Part shown: one piece after another, positions 50,135-58,915 of the stretch
Numbering within the stretch: position 1 is the stretch's first letter
Layout of the letters: each line of letters opens with the position of its first letter
From: Nocardia vaccinii NBRC 15922
GTDB lineage: Bacteria > Actinomycetota > Actinomycetes > Mycobacteriales > Mycobacteriaceae
Reading direction: 5' to 3'
DNA: 64,000 nucleotides
Assembly (NCBI RefSeq): GCF_001613305.1
Contig: NZ_BDCC01000061.1
Coordinates: 1 to 64,000 of the forward strand
Position numbers and translations under genes: made by a program
Notes under the pieces: model-generated
Databases searched by the model: none
The model's input: the letters and a program-made list of their open reading frames with translations, nothing else
Told to the model about the DNA's origin: nothing

Positions 50135-51211
50135 GTGAACGATGCGAGAACGTCGCAGGAGTCCGGCCGCTTGCGGTCCATCAGCGGTGCGGCGTTGCTG
50201 GTGGAATACGCCGTATCGCGCGGTCTGCCGGTATCGTCCCTGCTGTCCGGAAGCGGCATATCCGAGAACCAGTTGCAGGATCCCGGCACCGAGATCACCC
50301 TTGCCCAGGAGATCACGTTGACCCGCAACGTCGTCGGCGCGCTCGACGACGAGCCGGGCATGGGCCTGATGGCCGGACTCAATTGCCACGCACCGAATTT
50401 CGGCGTTCTCGGCTTCGCCGCGATGAGCAGCCCCACGCTGCGCCGGGCCGCGGAGATCGCATTGCAGTACGCCGATCTGTCGTTCACGTTCGCCCATCAC
50501 ACGCTCGAGGACCACGGCCAGGAGTTCTGGTTCATCCGCGATGATCGCGCGGTGCCCGCGGACCTGCACAGATTCGTGCTCGAGCGTGACCTCGCGGCCA
50601 TCGCGACGGTGGCCCAGGACGTACTGGGCTCCCGGTTGCCGATGCTGCGGGCGGAGATCGCGGTGGAGCCGCATCCGATCTACGAGATGTTCGGGACGTT
50701 GCTCGGGATCGACAAGATCGTGTTCGGCGCGGAGCGATCGGTTCTGATCGGCAACACCAGCGCCCTGGATCAGCCCATGCCGCAATCGAATCCGGTCACC
50801 GCGCGGTACTACGAACGTCAGTGCGCGGATCTGATCCAGCAGCGCCGTAACCGCACCGGCCTCAGCGGTCAGGTGCGCGAATTGCTGATCCGGCACGGCG
50901 GTGTCGCCGATCAGGCGCATATCGCCGCGGATCTGGATGTCAGCGTACGGACGCTGCGCCGGCGGTTGGCGAGTGAGGGCACCACGTTCCGCGAGGTCAG
51001 CAACGAAACCGTCGGATTGCTCGCCGAGGAGATGCTGATCGCCGGGCTGACGGTCGAACACGCCGCCGAACGTCTGGGCTATGCCAGCGTCTCGGCGTTC
51101 ACGTCGGCCTTCCGGTCCTGGCGGGGTCAGTCGCCGGGACAGTTCGCCCGCACCCACCGCGGCCGGACGGCCGCGCACGTCCGACGAACGCGGGTCAGCC
51201 CAGCATCGTGA
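50135..51211 (+). CDS. AraC-family regulator with arabinose-binding-like N-terminal domain
   Basis: 358 residues, the OruR/ArgR-like AraC subfamily. Residues about 25-215 form the ligand domain (GLMAGLNCHAPNFGVLGFAAMSSPTLRRA); the C-terminal 100 hold two helix-turn-helix motifs (AHIAADLDVSVRTLRRRLAS and VEHAAERLGYASVSAFTSAF) ending in GQSPGQFAR. GTG 50135 has GCGAGGA upstream. Divergent from the ALDH-like gene over a 271-bp gap, so that gene is a likely target; no clear operator was found there. Confidence 0.88.
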   Translation: MNDARTSQESGRLRSISGAALLVEYAVSRGLPVSSLLSGSGISENQLQDPGTEITLAQEITLTRNVVGALDDEPGMGLMAGLNCHAPNFGVLGFAAMSSPTLRRAAEIALQYADLSFTFAHHTLEDHGQEFWFIRDDRAVPADLHRFVLERDLAAIATVAQDVLGSRLPMLRAEIAVEPHPIYEMFGTLLGIDKIVFGAERSVLIGNTSALDQPMPQSNPVTARYYERQCADLIQQRRNRTGLSGQVRELLIRHGGVADQAHIAADLDVSVRTLRRRLASEGTTFREVSNETVGLLAEEMLIAGLTVEHAAERLGYASVSAFTSAFRSWRGQSPGQFARTHRGRTAAHVRRTRVSPAS

Positions 51212-51268
51212 TCTGATCGAGTTCAGCTAATGATCCGCTAGTGGTTGAACCGGATTTATCCTGCCCAC

Positions 51269-51859
51269 ATGACAACCAGCAAAGAGGGAGTAACCGAGGG
51301 TCCGCTGCATCTCCTGGCTCGCGGTGCGTGGCAATCGCTGCTGGTCATCGGCATCCTGTCGGTGGTCATCGGCCTCATGATCCTGATCTGGCCGGGGCCG
51401 ACGCTCGTCGTCGCCGGAATTCTGTTCGGTTTCTACCTGCTGATCTCCGGTGTGCTGCAACTCGTCGCGGCGATGGGACCGCACTTGGGCGCCGGATGGC
51501 GGGTGCTGTCGATCGTCAGCGGCATCCTGTCGTTCATCCTGGCCGTGTTCTGCTTCCGGCACATCGGCGATTCGCTGGTGCTGCTGGCGCTGTGGATCGC
51601 GATCAGCTGGCTGTTCCGCGGCATGTCGGTACTGATCGGCGGCACCGAGACGCCCGCGGGCACACCGGGTAAGGGTTGGACGATCGTCTTCGGCATCCTG
51701 CTGCTGATCGGCGGCGTGGTCATCGTGGTGTGGCCGATCCACTCGATCACCGCGCTGACCCTTCTGACCGGCTGGTGGCTGCTGTTCATGGGCATCATGG
51801 AGGTCGTGGAGGCATTCCAGGTGCGCAGCGCGGCCAAGCACACACCGACCGCGGTGTGA
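51269..51859 (+). CDS. HdeD-family membrane protein (DUF308)
   Basis: 196 residues with six helices arranged as three pairs: VIGILSVVIGLMILIWPGPT, AGILFGFYLLISGVLQLV, ILSFILAVFCF, LVLLALWIAISWLFRGMSVLIG, IVFGILLLIGGVVIVVWP and LTLLTGWWLLFMGIMEVVEA. The W-P turn after helices 1 and 5 is typical of HdeD. Function is linked to acid stress in E. coli and unknown in actinobacteria. ATG 51269 chosen; there is little Shine-Dalgarno, so the mRNA may be nearly leaderless. Confidence 0.85.
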   Translation: MTTSKEGVTEGPLHLLARGAWQSLLVIGILSVVIGLMILIWPGPTLVVAGILFGFYLLISGVLQLVAAMGPHLGAGWRVLSIVSGILSFILAVFCFRHIGDSLVLLALWIAISWLFRGMSVLIGGTETPAGTPGKGWTIVFGILLLIGGVVIVVWPIHSITALTLLTGWWLLFMGIMEVVEAFQVRSAAKHTPTAV

Positions 51860-51875
51860 GCCGCGCCCGCGGCCG

Positions 51876-53096
51876 TCAGCGAATCTGCGGTTCCGGCAAC
51901 GGGTCCGCGTGGCTCGCGGACGGCCGCCGCGACATGCGATAGGACGACGGCAGGCCCAGGGTGTGCTCGCCGATGTAGTTGAGCACCATCTCCCGGCTCA
52001 CCGGCGCGGTGCGCATGAGCCGCGCGGTGAACCACATCTCGGCCAGGCCGTACTCCGGAGTGAGACCGTTACCGCCGTGCACCTGGATCGCCTGGTCCAG
52101 CGCGCGCAGCGAAGCCTCGGCCGCGGCGAATTTGGCCATATTCGCCGCGGCGGCCGCATCGTGACCGGAATCGAACTGCTGCGCGGCCGATCGAGTGGCC
52201 AGGCGGGCGAGTTCGACAGCGATGTGACATTCGGCCAGCGGATGCGAAATACCCTGGTGCGCACCGATCGGCACCGACCACACCCGACGGTCCTTGGCGT
52301 AGTCCACGGCCTTGGCCACGGCGTACCGGCCGATGCCGCAGCTGATCGCCGAGGCCAGAATGCGTTCCGGATTGAGTCCGGCGAAGACCTGCGGCAATCC
52401 CTTGCCGGGCAGCCCGATCAATGCCTCGGGACCCAGCCGCACCTCGTCCAGAAAGACCGTGAACTGCCGATCCGGCGAGACCACCGCGGTCGGCAGCGGT
52501 TGCAGCGTAACGCCTTTCGCATCGGCGGGAACGACGAACAAAGACAACGGATTCCGGCGATCATCGGGCACGTCGACCGCACGGGCGACGACCAGCAGCG
52601 CATCGGCCTCGTCCGCGGCGGAGATGAAATACTTTCCACCCGAGACGATCCAGTCCGGCCCGTCGGCGCGAGCGAAGGTGCGCAGGGCGTGGCTGTTGGA
52701 TCCGGCATCGGGCTCGGTGAGCGCGAAGGCCATCTTGCGGATGCCGTCGGCCAGGCCGGGCAGCCATTCGGCCTTGAGCTCCGGCGAGCCGTGCGCGGTC
52801 AGGATGGATCCACAGATGGCCGGTGAGATGACCGTGAGCAGCAGCGGGATACCATGCGCGGCAAGCTCTTCCACGACGATCGACAGTTCGGTCTGCCCCG
52901 CGCCGCCACCGCCGTATTCGACCGGCAGATGCACACCGAGCATGCCCGCGGACCCCAGATCGGCCCACAGTTCATCGAGTTTCGCACCGGCGCGTGAACG
53001 CTCCAGAAAGTATTCCGCCCCATATTTCGCCGCGATCTGCGCGACGCTGTCGCGAAGCAGGCGCTGATCGGAGCTGTCGACGAGAAGACCCTGCAC
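51876..53096 (-). CDS. Acyl-CoA dehydrogenase (FadE-like)
   Basis: 406 residues. FAD-dependent alpha,beta-dehydrogenation of an acyl-CoA. AFALTEPDAGSNSHALRTFA and WIVSGGKYFISAADEADALLVVA are the ACAD motifs, ERILASAISCGIGRYAVAKAVDYAKDR and IQVHGGNGLTPEYGLAEMW follow. The usual IYEGT Glu segment is replaced by LNYIGEHTLG, so the catalytic base cannot be assigned with confidence. GTG 53096. No beta-oxidation neighbours, so the substrate is open. Confidence 0.9.
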   Translation of the reverse strand: MQGLLVDSSDQRLLRDSVAQIAAKYGAEYFLERSRAGAKLDELWADLGSAGMLGVHLPVEYGGGGAGQTELSIVVEELAAHGIPLLLTVISPAICGSILTAHGSPELKAEWLPGLADGIRKMAFALTEPDAGSNSHALRTFARADGPDWIVSGGKYFISAADEADALLVVARAVDVPDDRRNPLSLFVVPADAKGVTLQPLPTAVVSPDRQFTVFLDEVRLGPEALIGLPGKGLPQVFAGLNPERILASAISCGIGRYAVAKAVDYAKDRRVWSVPIGAHQGISHPLAECHIAVELARLATRSAAQQFDSGHDAAAAANMAKFAAAEASLRALDQAIQVHGGNGLTPEYGLAEMWFTARLMRTAPVSREMVLNYIGEHTLGLPSSYRMSRRPSASHADPLPEPQIR

Positions 53097-53227
53097 GGTT
53101 GCCCCACTCTCCCTCGGCTCAACCGTACCCGACGTGATCGGCCCGGCGGTCCGAATCGCCCTATGCCCGTTCGAGTCTTGCTACCTTGAGAGCACCCGTC
53201 CAGCAGTTCACTCCAGGAGGCGACATC

Positions 53228-53491
53228 ATGAGCATCGTCTGGATGATCATCATCGGTCTCATCGCGGGTGCCATCGCCCGTCTACTCGTTCCCGGCAAGG
53301 AGAACTTCGGCTGGATCGGCACCATCGTGCTGGGCGTGGTCGGCGGATTCGTCGGCGGCACGTTGGGCAGCCTGGTGTTCGCTCCGCACAAACTCAGCTT
53401 CCGCCAGCCGGTCGAGCACACCTTCATCGGCGCGATCGTCGGCGCGGTCATCCTCCTGGTCATCTACAAGTTCGTGCGCGCCCGCACATAG
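53228..53491 (+). CDS. GlsB/YeaQ/YmgE-family small membrane protein
   Basis: 87 residues, three helices: IVWMIIIGLIAGAIARLLVPG, GWIGTIVLGVVGGFVGGTLG and FIGAIVGAVILLVIYKFVRAR, the GlsB pattern of Gly zippers. Stress-associated membrane protein of unknown activity. ATG 53228 has CAGGAGG eight bases ahead. Confidence 0.88.
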   Translation: MSIVWMIIIGLIAGAIARLLVPGKENFGWIGTIVLGVVGGFVGGTLGSLVFAPHKLSFRQPVEHTFIGAIVGAVILLVIYKFVRART

Positions 53492-53663
53492 CCGGCTGTC
53501 GAGCGCTCGGTCGCCCTGGCAAACCGCCGGTGCGCGGCCCGGGGTGAACCGGTCGGAGGTGTGCGGCCATGAGGCGAATAAACGCTGTTCAGGCCCCGAG
53601 AACACCCTAGACTGTCGGCATTCATGCAGTAGGCCATCGGACGCGAACCGATAGGAGAACCTC

Positions 53664-54212
53664 ATGACCACCGGCACCTCCAACGCATTGGCCGCGGGCA
53701 CCTGGGTCATCGACCCGGCCCATTCCACTCTCGGCTTCACCGTGCGACATCTGATGGTGAGCAAGGTCCACGGCCGCTTCTGCGATTTCTCCGGCCGGCT
53801 GATCGTCAGCGAGGACGGTACCGCCCGCGCCGAGGCGCAGATCCAGGTCTCCTCGGTCACCACCGACAACGAGCAGCGCGACGCCCACCTGCGCACCGCC
53901 GATTTCTTCAAGGCCGAGGAATTTCCGGTCGCGACGTTCACCACCGCCGATTTCCGGATCGAGAAGGGTGAATTCGACGTCGACGGCGAATTCACCATCC
54001 GAGGCGTCACCAAACCCATCACCCTCGAGGTCGAATTCCTGGGCAGCAATCCGGGGATGGGCGCTGGGCCGGTGGCCGGATTCGAGGCCAAGACGGTCAT
54101 CAACCGCCGCGATTTCGGCATCACCATCGATATGCCGCTGCCCGAGGGCGGCGCGGTGATCGGCGACAAGATCACTCTCAACCTCGAGATCGAGGCCGGT
54201 TTGCAGAGTTGA
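53664..54212 (+). CDS. YceI-family lipid-binding protein
   Basis: 182 residues, lipocalin-like beta barrel that binds isoprenoid chains. Motifs: GTWVIDPAHSTLGFTVRHLM, VHGRFCDFSGRLIV, QRDAHLRTADFFKAEEFP, FTIRGVTKPITLEVEF and INRRDFGITID. No signal peptide, so it is cytoplasmic, as in many actinobacterial members. ATG 53664 follows ATAGGAGAACCTC. Confidence 0.93.
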   Translation: MTTGTSNALAAGTWVIDPAHSTLGFTVRHLMVSKVHGRFCDFSGRLIVSEDGTARAEAQIQVSSVTTDNEQRDAHLRTADFFKAEEFPVATFTTADFRIEKGEFDVDGEFTIRGVTKPITLEVEFLGSNPGMGAGPVAGFEAKTVINRRDFGITIDMPLPEGGAVIGDKITLNLEIEAGLQS

Positions 54213-54218
54213 GCTTTC

Positions 54219-54255
54219 CTGAGCCGAACCGGTCCCGCGGATCGGTCCGGCTCAG
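54219..54255. terminator. Bidirectional terminator between yceI-like and MCE genes
   Basis: CTGAGCCG-A-ACCG pairs with CGGT-C-CGGCTCAG around an 11-nt loop, 6 nt after the YceI stop and overlapping the MCE stop. Confidence 0.75.
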
Positions 54256-55298
54256 GGGCGGCACACCGCCGAATGGGAGTCGCCGCCGATCCGGGTCAGG
54301 ATTCCGCGCGGCAGCAGAATGCCGTAGAGCGAGATGTCCAGGCTGCACACGTAGGCGGACGCGTACGCACCGTCCTGGCTCGCACCCCCGACATCGGACA
54401 GCAGCGCGGGCAGATCGATTGCGACCTGATCCAATTGCGCGCCGTGCGAGAGCAGCATGGTCAGCGCGTCGTGGGTGGAATCCTGCGCCTGCGCGATCTT
54501 CGGCTGAATCCGCGTCACCAGCTGTTCCATCGAATTCGTCGCGCCCGCGATCTGTTCGGTCGAGGCCAGCAGCGACTTGCCCTGCTGATAGAGGCCCCCG
54601 ACCAGTGCGCGCGTCTGGGTGATCAGGGTTTCCAGCTGGTCTCCACGCGCGGCCAGACCCTTCATCACCGCCGACAGATTGGCGATGATATCGGCGAGGA
54701 TCGCATCGCGACGCTCGAAATCCCCCGCCAGACCCGCGGCCTGGGTGATGAACGCGCTCAGTGAGACGCCGCTGCCCTGCAACGCCTGGATCAACGTACT
54801 GGTCAGATCGTTGACCTGGGCAGGTTGCAGGGTTTGGAACAGCGGCTCGAATCCGTTGAGCAATGCGGAGATATCGAAGGACGGTTCGGTCTGCGACAGC
54901 GGGATCGATCCCCCGGCCAGGAGCGGCGTAGGTTCGCCCTTGGTCCCGGGCTCCAGTGCGACGTATCGTTGACCGATCAAATTCTGGTATCGCACAAGGG
55001 CTTTGGTGTCGTGGTAGAGATGCTGGTCGCGCTGCACCCGAAAACGCACCGACGCCACATACTTACGGCTCGCGGGATCGCGCACCGCGCTGATGGCGTC
55101 GACCTTGCCGACCCGGACCCCGCTGATCCGCACATCGTCACCGGGATGCAGTCCGAGCACATCGGTGAATGTCGCGGAATAGCTGTCGGTCGGGCCGGAA
55201 ACGGTGTGCGCGAGCGTATTCCACATCATCACGATCACCAACAGGGCCACGAGTCCGAAGACGGCAAAGCCGATCGCGCCCCGGCGTTCCTTCATCCG
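54252..55298 (-). CDS. Orphan MCE (MlaD-domain) protein
   Basis: 348 residues. One N-terminal membrane helix (about 8-28), then the MCE domain (YSATFTDVLGLHPGDDVRISG, VRVGKVDAI, ALVRYQNLIGQRYVALEPG) and a long helical part that in hexamers builds a lipid tunnel, with a final Cys-containing tail (CSLDISLYGILLPRGIL). It resembles MceB/MceC of mce operons, but no YrbE permease or other mce gene adjoins it, so it must work with a remote system. ATG 55298 or 55310. Confidence 0.88.
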   Translation of the reverse strand, partial: RMKERRGAIGFAVFGLVALLVIVMMWNTLAHTVSGPTDSYSATFTDVLGLHPGDDVRISGVRVGKVDAISAVRDPASRKYVASVRFRVQRDQHLYHDTKALVRYQNLIGQRYVALEPGTKGEPTPLLAGGSIPLSQTEPSFDISALLNGFEPLFQTLQPAQVNDLTSTLIQALQGSGVSLSAFITQAAGLAGDFERRDAILADIIANLSAVMKGLAARGDQLETLITQTRALVGGLYQQGKSLLASTEQIAGATNSMEQLVTRIQPKIAQAQDSTHDALTMLLSHGAQLDQVAIDLPALLSDVGGASQDGAYASAYVCSLDISLYGILLPRGILTRIGGDSHSAVCRP

Positions 55299-55671
55299 CA
55301 TGCCGGGCATCCGTCCGCAGCTACCGACCCGAGCACAGCACGCCTCCTCGAACCTTGCGGTGGAACCGGATTACTGGCAACGACCACGCTGGTGACGCAC
55401 ATTTTGGCTACGACGCGGCAAATGCGAGCACTGTAGCGAATGCGCGCCGAACCCGGACCTCGCCACGCCGCCGACCCGCGCGCCGCATTTGCACCGCGAC
55501 TCGTTGTCACCCATGATTTGCGGGTCGCCATATCCGGGCATTCGCACCCGCCGGGCGGGCATATCGCCCGGTCCGGGCCGCCGTCGCCCGTTTGCACAGC
55601 CGATCGGCTCGCCCGGCGTCATCGTCGCCGGTCCGCGCAGCTGGGATCCACCACCGGAGGTCAACACGGTC

Positions 55672-56904
55672 ATGTCGAATATCGATCAGGCTCCTGAGGC
55701 CGAACGACGAGCAGCGCACCGGGCGCGGCCGCGCCCGGTGCTACCGCGCCTCGCCTCGGCCGTGGCCTGGCTGCTGTGTGTCGCGGTGATCATCGGCGGT
55801 GTGGTCTTCTTCGCGCCGAGGATTACGGTCGAACCGATCCAGGACGTGGTGGGCGCCGTCGGATCGGCGCTGGCGGCGGCGACGCTGTGGTTCGCGTTGG
55901 CCTGCTTCCTGTGCGTGGTCATCGCGATCGCGTCCTGGCACAGCCGCAAACCCTGGCGGCTCGCGGCCGGGTTGATCGCGGCGGCGCTGGCTCTCACGGT
56001 CGTGCTGGTCCCCTGGCTGAGCGCCTGGCGCACCGCGACCACGCACGGCACCACGGTGTCGTGGGCCTCGTTCTCCGATCAGGGGCCACACCGATCACCC
56101 ACGCGGACAACGACTTTCGCGACCGTCGACGGACAACCCCTACAGTTGGACGGCTATCTCCCCACCCAGCCCGCGGCGGGCGCCCCGGCGATCGTATTCG
56201 TACACGGCGGCGGATTCATCAGCGGCGATCGTGGTGCGAGCAACAGCTGGTTCAGCTGGCTGGCCACGCAGGGGGTCGCCGTCCTCTCCATCGATTACCG
56301 GCTCGCCCCACCGGCCCGCTGGCAGCAGGCCACCGGCGATGTCAAATGCGCGATGGGCTGGGTCCGTCAACATGCTCGAGAATTCGGGATCGCACCGTCG
56401 AACATCTCGGTCGCGGGCGATTCGGCGGGCGGAAATCTCGCGCTGATGGCCGCGTACACGGTCGGCGATCCACAGTTCCCGCCGACCTGCGATGTGCCCG
56501 AGGTTCGGGCGCGCTCGGTGATCGCGCTCTACCCGCTGACGAATCTTCCTGCGGCACTCGATGATACGCGGATGCCCTTCGCGATACGCACCATGCTCGA
56601 CCGCTACGCCGGCGGCAGCGTCGACCGCTACCGGGACCGCTACCTCGCCGCCTCGCCGACCGAACACGTCACCCCGGGCCTGCCGCCCACGCTGCTGGTG
56701 CAGGGCGGCAGCGATCATCTGGTGCCGGCGGACCAGTCCACCCGGCTGGCCACCGCACTCGATGCCGCCGGAAACCCGGTGCAGTCGCTCGTGCTGCCGT
56801 GGGTGGACCACGGGTTCATCGCGCAGTGGGGCAGTTGGGGGTCACAGCTGCTGCGACCGCAGCTGACCAAGTTCATCCAGCGGCATCTGATCGCGGCCGG
56901 GTGA
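55672..56904 (+). CDS. Membrane-anchored alpha/beta hydrolase (HSL-type esterase)
   Basis: 410 residues. Three N-terminal helices (about 28-50, 60-86, 97-118) hold the catalytic domain outside the cell. It has the HSL oxyanion motif VHGGGFISG (about 177-185), nucleophile Ser251 in GDSAGGN, Asp near LLVQGGSDHLVP and the His in WVDHGF. Lip-type esterases of mycobacteria are similar. ATG 55672 follows CGGAGG. Ends 3 bp from the convergent next gene. Confidence 0.9.
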   Translation: MSNIDQAPEAERRAAHRARPRPVLPRLASAVAWLLCVAVIIGGVVFFAPRITVEPIQDVVGAVGSALAAATLWFALACFLCVVIAIASWHSRKPWRLAAGLIAAALALTVVLVPWLSAWRTATTHGTTVSWASFSDQGPHRSPTRTTTFATVDGQPLQLDGYLPTQPAAGAPAIVFVHGGGFISGDRGASNSWFSWLATQGVAVLSIDYRLAPPARWQQATGDVKCAMGWVRQHAREFGIAPSNISVAGDSAGGNLALMAAYTVGDPQFPPTCDVPEVRARSVIALYPLTNLPAALDDTRMPFAIRTMLDRYAGGSVDRYRDRYLAASPTEHVTPGLPPTLLVQGGSDHLVPADQSTRLATALDAAGNPVQSLVLPWVDHGFIAQWGSWGSQLLRPQLTKFIQRHLIAAG

Positions 56905-56907
56905 GAG

Positions 56908-57258
56908 TCAGGCCGCGGCGGCCCTGGTCAGCTGTCGGCGCACCGCTTCGGGATCGGCGACGTCCAGCACCAGCCGGGTGAAATCGGTCCCGGACAGCTC
57001 GATGCGCACCCCGCGCCCGTCGAAGAGCGTGTCCCAGAATTCCTTGCGGTGCTTACCGCGGAAGATCCCGGCCGCGATGACGCCCGGGAAGAAGGTGCCC
57101 GGCGCACGCACCCACGGCGGGCGCAGATCGACCTCGGCGGGCGCGACCTCGGTGATATTCGACAGGTCGAAGGTGACCTGCTCGCGCAACGAAAGGAACC
57201 GGTGTGCGCCGAGTACGTGAACCGTAACCGTCGTCCCCGTGACCTCGATTTCGACCAT
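56908..57258 (-). CDS. Small PH-like domain protein of unknown function
   Basis: 116 residues, all beta with one final helix: VEIEVTGTTVTVHVLGAHRF, SLREQVTFDLSNITEVAPAEV, PGVIAAGIFRGKHRKEFWDTLF, VRIELSGTDFTRLVLDVADP. Looks like the bacterial PH-domain proteins common in actinobacteria. No membrane segment or active site; role unknown. Confidence 0.7.
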   Translation of the reverse strand: MVEIEVTGTTVTVHVLGAHRFLSLREQVTFDLSNITEVAPAEVDLRPPWVRAPGTFFPGVIAAGIFRGKHRKEFWDTLFDGRGVRIELSGTDFTRLVLDVADPEAVRRQLTRAAAA

Positions 57259-57460
57259 CGCGCACCTCGCCCTCGCCGGTTCCTGCTACTCGCACCAGCA
57301 TGCGTCGCGCGCCTGACCGGAGCCTGTGGCTTTCCTTTGTTTTCTCTCAGATTCGACCGACGTCCCCTCGGGCATCGAGTAGGCCGAGTAGGGCGGCGCG
57401 AGTGAAGATCACCACAACTCGTCTGACGAGCCATTCGAGCCCGCTACTCTGTACCGACGT

Positions 57461-57530
57461 GGCGGTGGGGCTCGCCACTTCCGCCAGCGGGAACAACCGC
57501 GGTCACGCACCGCCAACAGTCCCTACTTGA
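57461..57530 (+). ncRNA. Fluoride riboswitch (crcB motif) candidate
   Basis: Upstream of two crcB genes the transcript reads GGCGGTGGGGCTCGCC, then ACAACCGCGG, then GCCAACAGTCCCTACTT. This order matches the crcB RNA: the GGnnATGGnGnnCGCC-type stem-loop, the invariant AACCGC segment and the closing GCUGAUGnCUnCUAC-type strand, ending about 33 nt before the first start codon. Some consensus bases differ (GGUGG for AUGG, ACAGUCCC for AUGACUCC), so a covariance-model check is needed. It would switch on fluoride export when fluoride rises. Confidence 0.65.
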
Positions 57531-57562
57531 CCAGTGCTTTCATGTTCGAGTAGGAGTCTGTC

Positions 57563-58054
57563 GTGCCCGAAGTGCGTCTTCCCGACGATGTCGCCACCGA
57601 AGTGAATGCGCGCCTCGGCTGGTTTCGTGAGCACGGACCGGTGCTGATCGTCGTGGCCGTGGGCGGCGGGCTCGGCGCCGAGGCCCGGTTCGGTGTATCC
57701 CGGCTGTTGCCCACCCGGCCCGGCCAATTCCCCTGGGGGACCTTCCTGACGAATGTCCTCGGCTGTTTCGCCATCGGCGTGCTGATGGTGCTGATCACGG
57801 AGGTCTGGGCCGGGCATCGGCTGGTACGGCCCTTTCTCGGCGTGGGTTTCCTGGGGGGTTTCACCACCTTCTCGACCTACGCCGTGGAAACCCGCGGCCT
57901 GCTCCAGCCCGGAACCGTGTACGTGGCCTTCGGCTATCTGGCCGGAACCCTGATCGCGGCCATGCTGGCGGTCCTGGCGGCTGTCACGCTGACACGAACA
58001 GTGTTGTTGCGCAAGCAGATTCACAGCGCCGACACCGACGACGGACAGGCTTGA
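57563..58054 (+). CDS. crcB: CrcB fluoride channel subunit 1
   Basis: 163 residues, longer at the N-terminus than usual. Four helices of the Fluc fold: GGGLGAEARFGVSRL, PWGTFLTNVLGCFAIGVLM (conserved Asn), FLGVGFLGGFTTFSTYAVE (Phe-box, TTFSTY) and a last helix. Fluc channels are dual-topology dimers; two different subunits here suggest a heterodimer of fixed opposite topologies. GTG 57563 has AGGAG six bases upstream. Four bases before crcB 2. Confidence 0.92.
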   Translation: MPEVRLPDDVATEVNARLGWFREHGPVLIVVAVGGGLGAEARFGVSRLLPTRPGQFPWGTFLTNVLGCFAIGVLMVLITEVWAGHRLVRPFLGVGFLGGFTTFSTYAVETRGLLQPGTVYVAFGYLAGTLIAAMLAVLAAVTLTRTVLLRKQIHSADTDDGQA

Positions 58055-58058
58055 ACCC

Positions 58059-58421
58059 GTGACGACCATCCTGATCTTCCTCGGCGCCATGCTGGGCGCG
58101 CCGGTTCGCTACCTCACCGATCGCGCGATCGGCGCACGCCACGACAGCCCGTTTCCGTGGGGCACTCTCACGGTCAATCTGACCGGCTGTCTGATCCTGG
58201 GCGCGCTCACCGGGGCGGCCGCCGACATCCGGGTGCTGGCCCTGCTCGGTACCGGCTTCTGCGGTGCGCTGACCACATACAGCACGTTCAGCTTCGAGAC
58301 ATTGCGGCTGCTGGAACAGCGCGCGTACTTCTACGCGACGACGAATGTGCTGGTCAGCGTGATCTCCGGCCTCGGCGCGGCGCTACTCGGCTACACCGTC
58401 GCCCACGCCCTGCTCGGCTGA
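58059..58421 (+). CDS. crcB: CrcB fluoride channel subunit 2
   Basis: 120 residues with four helices: FLGAMLGAPVRYLTDRAIG, FPWGTLTVNLTGCLILGAL, LLGTGFCGALTTYSTFSFE (LTTYSTFS) and VLVSVISGLGAALLGYTV. Partner of subunit 1. GTG 58059. Its 3' end overlaps the convergent small gene by 39 bp. Confidence 0.93.
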   Translation: MTTILIFLGAMLGAPVRYLTDRAIGARHDSPFPWGTLTVNLTGCLILGALTGAAADIRVLALLGTGFCGALTTYSTFSFETLRLLEQRAYFYATTNVLVSVISGLGAALLGYTVAHALLG

Positions 58422-58565
58422 GCGCGGCCGCGCGGGGGCGGACAACCGCACCACGCCGCCGTCGAGGTCCAATTCGAGACGTGGCCGGTGCGTCTGGCCG
58501 TCGCCCGCCTCGCCGTCCTCGTCGGTCAGCTTCCTACCCGGGAACATTTCGCCGATGACACCCAT
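58383..58565 (-). CDS. Small DUF6191-like protein
   Basis: 60 residues: MGVIGEMFPGRKLTDED, then an acidic stretch and LELDLDGGVVRLSAP. The pattern of a short hydrophobic start, PGRK-hT-acidic and a D-G-x-V-V-R end resembles the DUF6191 family of small actinobacterial proteins. ATG 58565; weak Shine-Dalgarno. Overlaps the end of crcB 2 on the other strand. Moderately sure it is real. Confidence 0.5.
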   Translation of the reverse strand: MGVIGEMFPGRKLTDEDGEAGDGQTHRPRLELDLDGGVVRLSAPARPRSAEQGVGDGVAE

Positions 58566-58599
58566 AACCCCACGATAACCTCGGCGTGGCGGCCTCGCG

Positions 58600-58905
58600 T
58601 CAGTGGTTGGCGTGCCCCGTGTCGGCATTGCTCAGCTCGTCGGCGGCCTCGCGCTGGCCGGAGGCGAAGGTGCCGAAGGTGGTGGCCAGATCGTTGATGC
58701 CTTCGAGCAGGTTCTTGCTGACCGCGATGTAGCCCTTGTCGCCGTCGGCGAACTTCTTGCCGAACGAATCGTTGCCCCACGGCGCCTGTTTGGCGTCCAC
58801 CGTGGACTGCAGGCTCCTCAAGGCGGTCAGGATGGATCCGTGGATCCGATCGCAATCCGCTGCGGCAGTACGCAATTGGTCGGGATTGATTTCGACACTG
58901 GTCAT
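58600..58905 (-). CDS. WXG100/EspC-like type VII secretion protein
   Basis: 101 residues, helix-turn-helix hairpin. The turn is QAPWGNDSFGKKFADGDKGY with Trp43-Gly44, the variant turn (WGxD) of WXG100-like proteins encoded with CpnT-type proteins, rather than a strict W-x-G. The helices are amphipathic (LRTAAADCDRIHGSILTALR and YIAVSKNLLEGINDLATTFG). Probably secreted by an ESX system as a partner of the large protein encoded upstream. 10 nt after the YbaB-like gene. Confidence 0.85.
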   Translation of the reverse strand: MTSVEINPDQLRTAAADCDRIHGSILTALRSLQSTVDAKQAPWGNDSFGKKFADGDKGYIAVSKNLLEGINDLATTFGTFASGQREAADELSNADTGHANH

Positions 58906-58915
58906 CTTTGCGTCC

